Below, piece by piece: positions 34,510-42,269 of a stretch of 42,269 bases of DNA. Each line of letters starts with the position of its first letter. Positions within the stretch are counted from its first letter, which is position 1. The translations under genes were made by a program, and so were the position numbers. Source of the stretch: Alphaproteobacteria bacterium 65-37 (GTDB lineage Bacteria; Pseudomonadota; Alphaproteobacteria; Reyranellales; Reyranellaceae); the NCBI GenBank assembly GCA_001897995.1, contig MKRV01000018.1, positions 1 to 42,269 on the forward strand. Reading direction: 5' to 3'. The notes under the pieces were generated by a model, which had not been told where the DNA came from, did no database searches, and worked only from the letters and a program-made list of their open reading frames with translations.

Positions 34510-36009
34510 TCAGCCGGGAACGACGAATCCATATCTCAGATTGGAAGGATCGCGCCCCGCGCGCTCATAGTGCGACTTGATGTCGGCGAACCGATCGTCG
34601 CGCCAGGCCGCCTTCTTGATGTCATAGCGATACATCTTGGCTGAAGTCTCGCCGAAGATGGCGCGCTTCACGGGTCCGTCGGCCGGGCCGAGCGGGGCAT
34701 AGCCGAACTTCTTCTGCATTTCCTCGGGGATCTCGAGCCGGCGCAAGGCCTCGATCTGCCATTGCGGTGCCCCGGTCCATACGGCGTCGGTGCCCCACAC
34801 GACGTGGTCGGCGCCCATGCCCTTGACCAGCATGCCCATCAGCGCCGCGCACAGACGCGGCTCGGTCACGGTGGTCTGGGCGAAGATCTGGCCGAGATCG
34901 GCATAGACATTGCTGACGCCGTACTTGCCCGGGATCTCGGCGAGGTCGCTGGTCCATTCGACACGGCCGGTCTTCTCGAACTGGGCATATCCGTCGGCGG
35001 CAGCACCAGGTGCACCGGTCCAGCGGAACGCCGAGTGATAGACGACGAAGCGGATCTGCGGCCAGTCCTTCGCCGCCTTGCCGACATCGTCGACCGTGGC
35101 ATAGGCCGTGAGATGCGGCCAGCGGGCCGCGACCGAGGGCGGATAGAGGCCCTTGTGGACACAGACGATGTCGTAGCCCGCCTTCACGATCTTTTCGTAG
35201 AAGGGGTAGACCAGCTTCTCGTCGTCCATGCGCCAGGGATGGCGCGCCAGGTCCTTGTTGGTGTTGTCGCCGACCGTATAGCCCTTCCACGAATCGGGCT
35301 TGAGGGTGGCGATGCACTTGTCGACCTCGTCCATCCAGCCGTCGTAACCCGGCGTGAAGATGGCATGCGACAGGAGACGCCGCGATCCCGCCTCGCGGTT
35401 CACCTTCTCGCGCGCTTCGGCCTTCATCTCGTTGGTCAGGAACCAGTCGCGCGGATCTTCCGAGGCCGAGCCGCTGATCAGCGCCACCTTGGTGTCGCTG
35501 TCGAGATAGATCTCCTTGAACCAGTTGGGATATTTGAGATCGTCGATGGTCTGCGGCTTGCCGGCCAAGTCCGGGTTCCAACCGGCTTTGCCGACGGCCT
35601 CACGGCCGCGCACGAAGCCTTCGAGCCGCGTGTCGTCGCGCAGGAAGTGCGTATGCACGTCCATCACGAACTGATCCTTCAACGAATCGGCTCGGGCCTG
35701 AGCGAGATCGATGCTCTTCGCCTCGGCCGGCGAGGCACCGTAAAGCGGCCCATAGACCTCGTTCATGGCAACGAAGGCCGTCGCCATGCCGGCCGCGGTC
35801 TGAAAGAAACGGCGGCGCGACAGACCGTTGCGGCGACCATATTCGTCGCCCAGCGCGTTCATCCGCGCTTCGACTTGCTTCTGCCTGTCGGTGCGGCCGA
35901 CCGGCACGAATTCGTCGCTCGAGACGACTTCCGTCGGCACCGGCGTCGTACTGCCGGCAGATCGAGCCGGTACCAGACGGCTGCGTTCCTCGTCACTCAA
36001 CAAGCCCAT
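34510..36009 (-). CDS. Exported amidohydrolase-family enzyme with internal Tat motif
   Basis: The 499-aa product is taken from ATG 36009 (MGLLSDEERSRLVPARSAGS). A hydrophilic stretch of about 63 residues precedes a twin-arginine motif SRRRFFQTAAG (64-74) and a hydrophobic segment to about residue 90, so the protein is probably Tat-exported. The catalytic part has MDVHTHF (H119, H121), HKGLYPPS, VYHSAFRW and VWGTDAVW, as in Amidohydro_2 TIM-barrel hydrolases/decarboxylases. The long leader before the RR motif is unusual. The frame reaches 36138, but that part looks like intergenic sequence. The neighbouring amidase gene is 61 nt upstream on the same strand. Substrate unknown. Confidence 0.85.
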   Translation of the reverse strand: MGLLSDEERSRLVPARSAGSTTPVPTEVVSSDEFVPVGRTDRQKQVEARMNALGDEYGRRNGLSRRRFFQTAAGMATAFVAMNEVYGPLYGASPAEAKSIDLAQARADSLKDQFVMDVHTHFLRDDTRLEGFVRGREAVGKAGWNPDLAGKPQTIDDLKYPNWFKEIYLDSDTKVALISGSASEDPRDWFLTNEMKAEAREKVNREAGSRRLLSHAIFTPGYDGWMDEVDKCIATLKPDSWKGYTVGDNTNKDLARHPWRMDDEKLVYPFYEKIVKAGYDIVCVHKGLYPPSVAARWPHLTAYATVDDVGKAAKDWPQIRFVVYHSAFRWTGAPGAAADGYAQFEKTGRVEWTSDLAEIPGKYGVSNVYADLGQIFAQTTVTEPRLCAALMGMLVKGMGADHVVWGTDAVWTGAPQWQIEALRRLEIPEEMQKKFGYAPLGPADGPVKRAIFGETSAKMYRYDIKKAAWRDDRFADIKSHYERAGRDPSNLRYGFVVPG

Positions 36010-36070
36010 GCGATCCTCGCGAAATGCTGGAAAGGCACGAGGATCAGCGTGGCGGATTGCCGAGCCTGCG

Positions 36071-37522
36071 TCAAAGCTGCGGCGGCGGCACCGTCCCGAC
36101 CTTGGGATCGATCGGCAGCAACCGATCCAGACCGACAAGCTGCTCGTACAGCGCCGCCGCCTGCAGCAGCGCCGCTTCGCCGCGCGGCTTGCCGACGAGC
36201 TGCAGGCCGACCGGCCGGCCGAACTGATCGAAGCCGCAGGGCACGGCGATGGCCGGGCTGCCGGTCACCGTGATCGCGGAGTTCAGGGTCGAACCGGCCA
36301 TGTAGTTTTCCAGCTTCTTGCCGGCGATGGTTTCGGGCGCACGCAGATTGACGTCGAAGGCGGCCGTCGGCGCGCTCGGCGTCACCAGCAGGTCGTAGGT
36401 CTTGAAGAATTCGCCCATGCGGCGGTAGAGGGCAGCCCGCTCCCGCTCCGCCCAGGCCAGTTGGCTCGCCGTCTGCTTGAGGCCGAGCTCGGTGTTCCAG
36501 ATGATGTCCGGCTTGATCAGGTCGCGATGCTGCTGGATCTGCTGCTCGCGGTCGACCACGAACTGTTGGCTGCGGAGCGCCATGAAGACCTCGTCGACTG
36601 GTCCGAAATCCGGCGACGCCTCCTCGACGATGCAGCCCAGCTCCTCGAAGCGGCGCGCCATCCGGGAGCAGATCTCGCGAACCTCACGATCGAGCTCGCA
36701 GCGGCCGCCGAGATCCATGCTGATGGCAACGCGCTTGGGCGCAACGGGCCTGGCGACGGCTTCACTGAACGACACCGCCGGCGCGTCGAAGGTCATGGCA
36801 TCCTGCGGACAGAAGCCGGCCATCGTATCGAGAAAGAGCGCGAGGTCGGCCACACTGCGTGCCATCGGTCCCTGCACCGACTGCGGCGAATAGAGATTGT
36901 TCGAGGTGCCGCGCGTCACCCGGCCGGCCGAGGGACGCAGGCCGACAGTCGAGCAGTAGGTGCCGGGCCGGCGCAGCGAGCCGCCGTGATCGGAGCCGTG
37001 CGCCAGCCAGACCTCGCCGGTCGCGACCGAGACCGATCCGCCGCCGGTCGAGCCGCCGCAGGTCAGCGCCGTATTCCAGGGGTTGCGCGTGCGGCCAAAC
37101 ACTTCGTTGAAGGTGCTGCCGCCGGCGCCGAACTCGGGCGTGTTCGATTTGGCGACGACGATACCGCCCTTGCGTTCGATGCGCTCGACCAGAGGGTGCG
37201 ACTTTTCCGGCACGTGGTTGGCGAAGATCGGCGAACCGTAGGTGGTGCGTACGCCCCCGACATCCGTCAGGTCCTTGATCGAGACCGGCAAACCCGCGAG
37301 CCAGCCGGCTTCGCCCTCGGCTTCGCAGGCGGCGCCCGACATGATGCGCTTGGCATGGTCGCGGGCGCGATCGAGACACAGCGTGGGCAACGCGTTCACG
37401 GCCGGCTCGACGGCGGCGATGCGGTCGGCCGAGGCCTCGACCAGCTCGAGCGGGGTGATTTCTTTCTTCTTCAAGCGACGCACGGCCTCGACGGCGCTGA
37501 GCCGCCACAACTCGTTACTCAT
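36071..37522 (-). CDS. Amidase-signature family enzyme
   Basis: The 483-aa protein has the Ser-cisSer-Lys triad: K83 in SIKDL, S158 in the GGSTGGG loop and S182 in SDHGGSLRRPG. Further marks are LPVSIKDLTDVGGVRTTYGS and VAKSNTPEFGAGGSTFNEVF. The start at ATG 37522 (MSNELWRLSAVEAVRRLKKK) is the usual amidase opening. The longer frame to 37714 is rejected as upstream sequence. Members hydrolyse amides of many kinds; some are GatA-like. It is a separate enzyme here, with no GatB or GatC near. It may be co-transcribed with the amidohydrolase. Confidence 0.92.
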   Translation of the reverse strand: MSNELWRLSAVEAVRRLKKKEITPLELVEASADRIAAVEPAVNALPTLCLDRARDHAKRIMSGAACEAEGEAGWLAGLPVSIKDLTDVGGVRTTYGSPIFANHVPEKSHPLVERIERKGGIVVAKSNTPEFGAGGSTFNEVFGRTRNPWNTALTCGGSTGGGSVSVATGEVWLAHGSDHGGSLRRPGTYCSTVGLRPSAGRVTRGTSNNLYSPQSVQGPMARSVADLALFLDTMAGFCPQDAMTFDAPAVSFSEAVARPVAPKRVAISMDLGGRCELDREVREICSRMARRFEELGCIVEEASPDFGPVDEVFMALRSQQFVVDREQQIQQHRDLIKPDIIWNTELGLKQTASQLAWAERERAALYRRMGEFFKTYDLLVTPSAPTAAFDVNLRAPETIAGKKLENYMAGSTLNSAITVTGSPAIAVPCGFDQFGRPVGLQLVGKPRGEAALLQAAALYEQLVGLDRLLPIDPKVGTVPPPQL

Positions 37523-37743
37523 CGACACTTCCTCCTTGGCCGCGGAGTGTGCCAGCGCCGATGCCGTCCTGTCTGCCGCGACGTCGGCTCGCGGTGCGGC
37601 CGCCTTCTCTTTTTTCGCGAATTCTATTCGAGAATAAATAATGCGGGTTGTAGCTGAAAATTCGCCGAGCCCGGACGTCATATGTCCAAGGGGTGACGAC
37701 ATGAGCTGGCGCAAGACCAGCGCAAGAGCCCCTGGGGGGTTAC

Positions 37744-38130
37744 TTGACGCGATTCGCTCTGTCCTTCTGCCTGGCGCCCGTGCTGCCCGCCATCGTCAAG
37801 ACACTGACCGTCGTCGATTTTTCGGATCGGGTGTCACTATCGATCCTTTGGTGGATAGGCGGCTTGCTGTACCTGGCGCAATTGGCCATCGCCGTCCCTG
37901 GCTATCTCTATGTGCGCCACCTTGGCCATACCGGCGTCAACGAACACGTGTTCGTGGGGTGCCTCTCGGTCCTGCTGCCCGGGATCGCGGCGTCGGTCTA
38001 TTGGTGCGCCTTCACAAGCTGCTTTGGCGGCAGTCTTCTGCACGCCGCCTATATGAGCCTCTATGGCTGTGCGATGGGCGCCATCTTCTGGCTGATCGCG
38101 CGACCCGACAGGCACGGCCCCAAAGCGTGA
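37744..38130 (+). CDS. Small integral membrane protein of unknown function
   Basis: The 128-aa protein starts at TTG 37744 behind a GGGGGG site. Four hydrophobic segments are visible (about 5-22, 35-55, 70-88 and 100-118), with loops carrying RHLGHTGVNEH. No family is recognised. It is divergent from the amidase gene and ends 109 nt before the sigma-factor gene. The intervening 37523-37743 contains AT-rich sequence near 37620-37640 that could be promoter material, but I cannot assign boxes. Confidence 0.55.
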   Translation: MTRFALSFCLAPVLPAIVKTLTVVDFSDRVSLSILWWIGGLLYLAQLAIAVPGYLYVRHLGHTGVNEHVFVGCLSVLLPGIAASVYWCAFTSCFGGSLLHAAYMSLYGCAMGAIFWLIARPDRHGPKA

Positions 38131-38170
38131 TCGTCGAAAACGCGCGGGGCTCGTGCGGGAACAGATGCTA

Positions 38171-38187
38171 TTGCGAGTCAGTCGCAT
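38171..38187 (+). promoter_or_regulatory. Candidate Fur box upstream of the ECF sigma gene
   Basis: TTGCGAGTCAGTCGCAT contains the inverted repeat TGCGA-N5-TCGCA and resembles TTGCGAATnATTCGCA-type iron-repressor sites. It lies about 53 nt before the GTG start of the sigma gene, a fitting place for Fur repression of a FecI-type gene. Iron control is inferred. Confidence 0.5.
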
Positions 38188-38239
38188 TTCTGCGAAAGTC
38201 GACTGTCAGCAGGCAGGACCGGCGCGAGAAGCTTGATCC

Positions 38240-38758
38240 GTGTATTCCGACCAGAAACATCTCGGTCTCTTCCTGGTCCATCGGCCTGACCTTCTGGCCT
38301 ATGCCCGTCGGATAACCGGCGACCACGCCCATGCCGAAGATGTCGTGCAGGAGGCGTATCTGCGGTTCGCCGACGCCGCGCAGGGCACGCTGATCGACGA
38401 ACCCGTCAAGTATCTCTATCGCATCGTGCGCAACCTCGCGATCGACGGCCGGCGCCGCCTCATCGCGCAGGCGAGCCGTTTCGTGGCAAACGGCGAAACG
38501 GCGATCCGGCTGATCCCGGATGAGCGCTCCCCCGAGCAGGTCGCATCGGGTCGGGCCGACCTCCGGGAGCTCGAAGAGGCCATTGCCGGCCTTCCCGAAC
38601 GGACGCGGATCGCCCTCGAAATGCACCGCTTCGGCGGCTACACCCTGAAGCAGATCGCGGAGCATCTGGGCGTCGCGATCGGCACCGCCCATGCGCTGGT
38701 GATCGATGGCCTCGAGGAATGCCGAACCCGGCTGCACCGCCCGAAGCACCCACACTAG
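38240..38758 (+). CDS. ECF sigma factor, FecI type
   Basis: The 172-aa protein has sigma-2 (about residues 10-75: LAYARRITGDHAHAEDVVQE, YLYRIVRNLAIDGRRR) and sigma-4 (about 108-160: LPERTRIALEMHRFGGYTLK, with helix-turn-helix IAEHLGVAIGTAHALV). No middle domain separates them. It starts at GTG 38240. Together with the following FecR and TonB receptor genes it forms a cell-surface signalling set: ligand-loaded receptor signals through FecR to free this sigma factor. Confidence 0.92.
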   Translation: MYSDQKHLGLFLVHRPDLLAYARRITGDHAHAEDVVQEAYLRFADAAQGTLIDEPVKYLYRIVRNLAIDGRRRLIAQASRFVANGETAIRLIPDERSPEQVASGRADLRELEEAIAGLPERTRIALEMHRFGGYTLKQIAEHLGVAIGTAHALVIDGLEECRTRLHRPKHPH

Positions 38759-38763
38759 CATTC

Positions 38764-38790
38764 TGAAAATCCATGCCTTTGATTCGTCGG
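38764..38790 (+). promoter_or_regulatory. Candidate FecI-type promoter upstream of fecR
   Basis: TGAAAAT (38764-38770) followed after 14 nt by CGTCGG (38785-38790) gives -35-like and -10-like elements that match the pair before the receptor gene (TGAAAAT, CGTCTC). It lies 69 nt before the fecR start. It would give the sigma factor its own promoter inside the locus. Confidence 0.45.
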
Positions 38791-38859
38791 TTGGCTAGGA
38801 GTGTCTCGTCTTAGCCTCCGCTCCTTCGCGAGGGGGTGGACCGGGCCCGGAGGATGGCA

Positions 38860-39822
38860 ATGAATGAAGCTGGCGGTCCGGCGTTGCCGCAGCCCCGCAA
38901 GGCCAGCGAATGGATGGTCGCGCTGATCGAGGCGCCAAACGACCAGGACCTTCGCCGTCGCTTCGACGCCTGGCTGTCGGCCGATCCTGCCCACGCGCTC
39001 GACTGGCAGGAAACGTCCGCGACTTTCACCGCACTCGAGGATCTGCGGCGGGACCGCATGGCGCGAACGGAGCCGAAACAGGCCCCTGCTCTGGGCCGGC
39101 GCCGCACGACGGTGGCGGTTGCCGTGGTGGTTGCCGCCCTGCTGGCAATCTTCACACCAGGCCTGTGGCTACGCCTTCAGGCGGATCACCGGACCAGTGT
39201 CGCCGAGCAGCGCACGATCGTGTTGCCGGACGGCAGCAGTGCCCAGCTCGCGCCGGAATCCGCGATCGACGTGGCGTTCGACGACAAGCGCCGACATGTC
39301 CGCCTTCTCAAGGGAGAAGCCCTGTTCACCGTCAACCACCAGGCCGGTCGAACCTTCTCGGTCGAGGCCGGCGGCGTGGAGATCGTCGATATCGGGACGG
39401 CCTTCGACGTCCGCCTGCGGCCCAACGGTGCGGACGTTGCGGTGCTGGAGGGGATCGTGGATGTCGGTGCGCCGTTGGCGATGCCCGCGGCACAGGAGAG
39501 GCTGAAGGCAGGCGATTGGCTGCGCGCCGTCGCCAAACGCCCGATCGAGCGGGGGCAGATGCCGCTGGATGACGTCGCGTCGTGGACGCGAAAGCGGCTC
39601 GTCGTGAAGAACCGGCCGGTGAGCGATATCGTCGATGCGCTGCGGCCGTATTTCGACGGGATGATCTTCGTGCGTGGCGCCGGCCTTGCCGACGCGCGCC
39701 TGACCGGCGTGTACGACCTCGCTCAGCCCGTCGAAGCGCTGCGCGCGATTGCGCGTGCCGAGGGCGCCACCGTGCGCGAGATCTCGCCTTGGGTGCTCAT
39801 CCTTTCCGCACGTCAGGAGTGA
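38860..39822 (+). CDS. FecR-family anti-sigma factor/sensor
   Basis: The 320-aa protein has an N-terminal cytoplasmic sigma-binding region (ASEWMVALIEAPNDQDLRRR, WLSADPAHALDWQE), a membrane helix near 82-105 (TVAVAVVVAALLAIFTPGLW), the periplasmic FecR domain (about 115-210; RTIVLPDGSSAQLAPESAID, VRLLKGEALFTVNHQ) and a C-terminal STN-like region (PVSDIVDALRPYFDGMIF) that should contact the receptor's signalling domain. The start at ATG 38860 has GGAGG 6 nt upstream; an ATG at 38854 is too close to it. It holds the sigma factor inactive until the receptor is occupied. Confidence 0.93.
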   Translation: MNEAGGPALPQPRKASEWMVALIEAPNDQDLRRRFDAWLSADPAHALDWQETSATFTALEDLRRDRMARTEPKQAPALGRRRTTVAVAVVVAALLAIFTPGLWLRLQADHRTSVAEQRTIVLPDGSSAQLAPESAIDVAFDDKRRHVRLLKGEALFTVNHQAGRTFSVEAGGVEIVDIGTAFDVRLRPNGADVAVLEGIVDVGAPLAMPAAQERLKAGDWLRAVAKRPIERGQMPLDDVASWTRKRLVVKNRPVSDIVDALRPYFDGMIFVRGAGLADARLTGVYDLAQPVEALRAIARAEGATVREISPWVLILSARQE

Positions 39823-39835
39823 GAGAACATTTTTT

Positions 39836-39863
39836 TGAAAATGCCTGCCTGTCGCTTCGTCTC
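39836..39863 (+). promoter_or_regulatory. Candidate FecI-type promoter of the receptor gene
   Basis: TGAAAAT (39836-39842) and CGTCTC (39858-39863), 15 nt apart, lie 58 nt before the receptor ATG. The arrangement resembles promoters of receptor genes driven by FecI-type sigma factors (-35 with GAAA, -10 with CGTC) and repeats the one before fecR. It is inferred by pattern only. Confidence 0.5.
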
Positions 39864-39921
39864 CGGATTCAAGGATTGCCCCGAGAAGCCCTGAGCCACT
39901 CGGGAATTAGCGGAGATACGA

Positions 39922-42269
39922 ATGGACAGGACGGCACGACGCATGCCTCGGCATTGCGTAACGATACGACTTGCGCAAATCGCCTCGTGCACGGGTGTGC
40001 TTCTCGCCTGTTTCGTTCCGGCGGCGATGGCGCAATCGGACATGCCGGACACCACACTGGTCGCGCAGGCCGCGCGCTCGTTCAACGTACCACCCCAGTC
40101 GCTCGCTGACGGACTGACCCAGTTCGGTCAGCAGAGCGGCCTGCAGGTTTCGGTCAACGCTGCCCTGCTCGAACGTCGCACGACGCCGGGCGTCAGTGGC
40201 GTGATGACGCCGATGGAAGCGTTGCAACGACTGCTTGCCGGAACGGGGCTTGCCGGCAGCGTCAGCGCCACCGGCATCGTTACTTTGATGCCTGAGCAGG
40301 CGTCGGGAACCGGCCTCCCCGGGAATGCCCTCAACCTGCCTCCCGTGATGGTCAGCGCGCAGCTCGGCCAGAACCTGCCGCCCGTTTTTGCCGGCGGACA
40401 GGTGGCGCGCGGCGCCAGCCTCGGCCTGCTCGGCGACAAGGACTACATGGAAACACCGTTTAGCATCGCGAGCTATACGGCCAAGACCGTCCGAGATCAG
40501 CAGGCCCGCAGTGTCGCCGAGGTGCTGACCAACAACGACGCCTCCGTCCGCGCCGCCATCGGTATCGGCAACCGATACGACGCAATGACCATCCGCGGCT
40601 TCCGGGTCGACAATGGCGACATCGCGATCAACGGGCTCTACGGCCTGGTGCCGGATTTTCGCGTCAATCCGGCGCCGGCCGAACGTATCGAGCTGCTGAA
40701 AGGACCGGCTGCCTTCCTCAACGGCATGGCGCCGCAAGGCGGCGTCGGCGGCAACGTCAATATCGTCACCAAGCGGGCCGAAGACGATCCCTTGACGCGC
40801 GTGGCGGTCGACTACTTCTCGAACACCACGTTCGGCGCACTGGCCGATGTGAGCCGTCGCTTCGGCGACAACAAGGAGTACGGCATTCGCGTCAACGGCA
40901 CCTTCACCGATGGCGACACGCCGATCGACCGCCAATGGGTCAGGAACGGCTCCCTCTCGCTGGGTTTCGACTATCGCGGCGAGAAGCTGCGCGTGTCTGC
41001 CGACGTGATCTACCAGAACGACTACATGTCGGGATCCGCCCGCGGCTACACGCCGATTGCCGGCATTCAGGTTCCCGCTGCCCCGAACCAGCGCATCAAC
41101 CTGGCGCAATACTACGACTACGCCCATCAGCAGAGCACGACGACCATCGTGCGCGCCGAATACGACATATCGCCGAACACCGTGGTGTATGGCGCCTTCG
41201 GCGCCAACTTCTTCAACTTCGACAAGCGCGAGGCACCTGGCGCGACGATCCTGAGCTTTGCCGGCGCCGCCTCGTCGACCTCGACCTACCAGACGGGCCA
41301 GACGAGCAATCTCACCGGCGAAGCGGGCCTCAGGACCAAGTTCGACACCGGCCCCATCAGGCACGAAGTGGCGGTCTCGGCGAGCCTGCTGTCGCAGCGG
41401 TTCTGGCTGGGTCAGACGAACAACAACGCCTACCTGACCAACATCTACGCGCCGACCTTGGGCGTCGGCCTCACGCAGACCGCCTACACCCCTTTCTCGC
41501 TCGCCAGCACCAACCTCATGAGCAGCATCGCCCTGGCGGATACGCTGTCCGCCCTCGACGGCAAGGTGCAGCTGATCGTCGGGGCCCGGAACCAGCAGGT
41601 CGAATCCTCGAGCTACGCGCCGACCGGCGCGACGACGTTCCGCTTCATCGACTCCGCGCTCACACCGTCGGTGGCGCTGCTGGTCCGGCCGATCAAGGAA
41701 CTGACCCTCTATGGCAGCTACATCCAGGGGCTTTCGCCCAGCTTCGCGCCGCCGCCCGGCGTGGCCAATCCCGGACAGGTCTTTCCGCCGTTCCGCACGA
41801 CCCAGTACGAGGTCGGCGCAAAGCTCGATTTCGGCACCTTCGGCGCCACGCTGGCGGCCTTCCAGATCAACCAGCCGAACGGCATCGTCGACCCGCTCAC
41901 CAACATGTACGGCATCAACGGCGAGCAGCGGAATCGGGGACTGGAACTCAGTGTCTTCGGCCAGCTCTGGAACGAGTTGCGCGTGCTCGGCGGCGTCGCC
42001 CTGCTCGACGCCCGTCTCACACAGACCGCCGGCGGCCAATACAACGGCAACGTCGCGGTCGGCGCCCCCGCGGTCCAGGCCAATCTCGGCCTGGAATGGG
42101 ACATGCCCTTCGCGCCTGGCCTCACAGGGATTGCGCGCGGCCTCTTTACCAGCAACGCCTATGTGAGTTCCGACAACACGCAGCAGGTGCCGGCCTGGGC
42201 GACACTCGATCTCGGCCTGCGCTATCGCACCGTACTGGCCAAGACCCCCGTGGTGTTGCGCGCGACCAT
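39922..42269 (+). CDS. TonB-dependent siderophore receptor with signalling domain (truncated by window)
   Basis: From ATG 39922 the frame is open to the window end (782 codons seen). GCGGAG lies before the start. There is a signal peptide cleaved near AMA-Q (residue about 37), then an STN signalling domain (about 53-110: FNVPPQSLADGLTQFGQQSG) that talks to FecR. The plug has VAEVLTNNDASVRAAIG, TIRGFRVDNGDIAINGLYG, RIELLKGPAAFLNGMAPQGG and NVNIVTKRAE, which are FpvA/FhuE-type marks. The beta-barrel begins thereafter and its last strands lie beyond the window. It imports ferric siderophores using TonB energy and reports ligand to the sigma/FecR pair upstream. The siderophore is unknown. Confidence 0.94.
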   Translation, partial: MDRTARRMPRHCVTIRLAQIASCTGVLLACFVPAAMAQSDMPDTTLVAQAARSFNVPPQSLADGLTQFGQQSGLQVSVNAALLERRTTPGVSGVMTPMEALQRLLAGTGLAGSVSATGIVTLMPEQASGTGLPGNALNLPPVMVSAQLGQNLPPVFAGGQVARGASLGLLGDKDYMETPFSIASYTAKTVRDQQARSVAEVLTNNDASVRAAIGIGNRYDAMTIRGFRVDNGDIAINGLYGLVPDFRVNPAPAERIELLKGPAAFLNGMAPQGGVGGNVNIVTKRAEDDPLTRVAVDYFSNTTFGALADVSRRFGDNKEYGIRVNGTFTDGDTPIDRQWVRNGSLSLGFDYRGEKLRVSADVIYQNDYMSGSARGYTPIAGIQVPAAPNQRINLAQYYDYAHQQSTTTIVRAEYDISPNTVVYGAFGANFFNFDKREAPGATILSFAGAASSTSTYQTGQTSNLTGEAGLRTKFDTGPIRHEVAVSASLLSQRFWLGQTNNNAYLTNIYAPTLGVGLTQTAYTPFSLASTNLMSSIALADTLSALDGKVQLIVGARNQQVESSSYAPTGATTFRFIDSALTPSVALLVRPIKELTLYGSYIQGLSPSFAPPPGVANPGQVFPPFRTTQYEVGAKLDFGTFGATLAAFQINQPNGIVDPLTNMYGINGEQRNRGLELSVFGQLWNELRVLGGVALLDARLTQTAGGQYNGNVAVGAPAVQANLGLEWDMPFAPGLTGIARGLFTSNAYVSSDNTQQVPAWATLDLGLRYRTVLAKTPVVLRAT

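Noticed and set aside
36071..37522. GatA subunit of the tRNA amidotransferase
   Set aside because: The amidase triad is shared, but no gatB or gatC is nearby and the neighbour is an exported amidohydrolase. A stand-alone catabolic amidase fits better.
37618..37635. Short inverted repeats (ATTCT-N5-AGAAT and CGAAT-N3-ATTCG) before the amidase gene as an operator
   Set aside because: Arms of only 5 bp in an AT-richer promoter region are expected by chance, and they match no known regulator site that I can name.
39907..42039. Long 710-aa reading frame on the minus strand
   Set aside because: It lies opposite the TonB-dependent receptor gene, whose domains are clear. The reverse frame has no family features and is a by-product of high GC content.

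Overview
The DNA is GC-rich with long, closely packed genes. It carries Bug/TctC-type solute receptors, many ABC uptake systems, several LysR regulators and a FecI/FecR/TonB-receptor module. This suggests a metabolically versatile alphaproteobacterium from soil or water. A Reyranella/Rhodospirillales-like or rhizobial relative would fit, but no marker gene fixes the genus.

Left arm (1-7.7 kb). A leftward row runs Bug-type periplasmic receptor, LysR, LLM-class flavin monooxygenase, LysR, an uncharacterised 358-aa protein, and at the left edge a gene interrupted by an in-frame TGA. Read through as selenocysteine, that frame stays open to the edge of the window and gives the motif GLGD-U-GSCSSC. 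A bacterial-SECIS-like hairpin sits at the right distance after the UGA. I read the gene as a UGSC-family selenoprotein. A gamma-glutamyltransferase-family gene is divergent from the Bug gene. Together these could be a small-molecule catabolic or redox system of unknown substrate, and this is the most interesting part of the window.

8-16.4 kb. Two divergent peptide/nickel-type solute-binding proteins are followed by a complete dipeptide-type ABC operon (two permeases and two ATPases joined by 4-8 nt overlaps). A class III adenylate cyclase lies 15 nt downstream. A Dps protein gene follows.

17-21.4 kb. A complete sugar/polyol-type ABC operon encodes a binding protein, two permeases and a UgpC/MalK-type ATPase.

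21.4-23.8 kb. A DNA-alkylation-repair cassette holds an AlkB-like dioxygenase, an Ogt-like methyltransferase and a 215-aa protein with an Ada-like HRPCxxCRR motif. It is bracketed by a 126-bp remnant of a molybdate-binding-like gene on the left and the intact paralogue on the right.

23.8-34.2 kb. A compact leftward nucleoside uptake and salvage operon runs BMP receptor, ATPase, two permeases, cytidine deaminase, purine nucleoside phosphorylase, thymidine phosphorylase, a PhyH-type dioxygenase, adenosine deaminase, a secreted HAD acid phosphatase and a ModA-like protein. Most junctions overlap by 4 nt, which implies translational coupling. The dioxygenase is the unexpected member.

34.5-38.1 kb. 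An exported amidohydrolase and an amidase-signature enzyme are encoded leftward, and a small membrane protein is divergent.

38.2 kb to the right edge. An iron-responsive cell-surface signalling module carries an ECF sigma factor, an anti-sigma FecR and a TonB-dependent siderophore receptor cut off by the window edge. A Fur-box-like palindrome precedes the sigma gene. Two matching FecI-type promoter candidates precede fecR and the receptor gene.

No rRNA, tRNA, CRISPR array or transposase was recognised. Several intergenic spaces hold palindromic repeat elements. No gene-free gap exceeds 300 bases.
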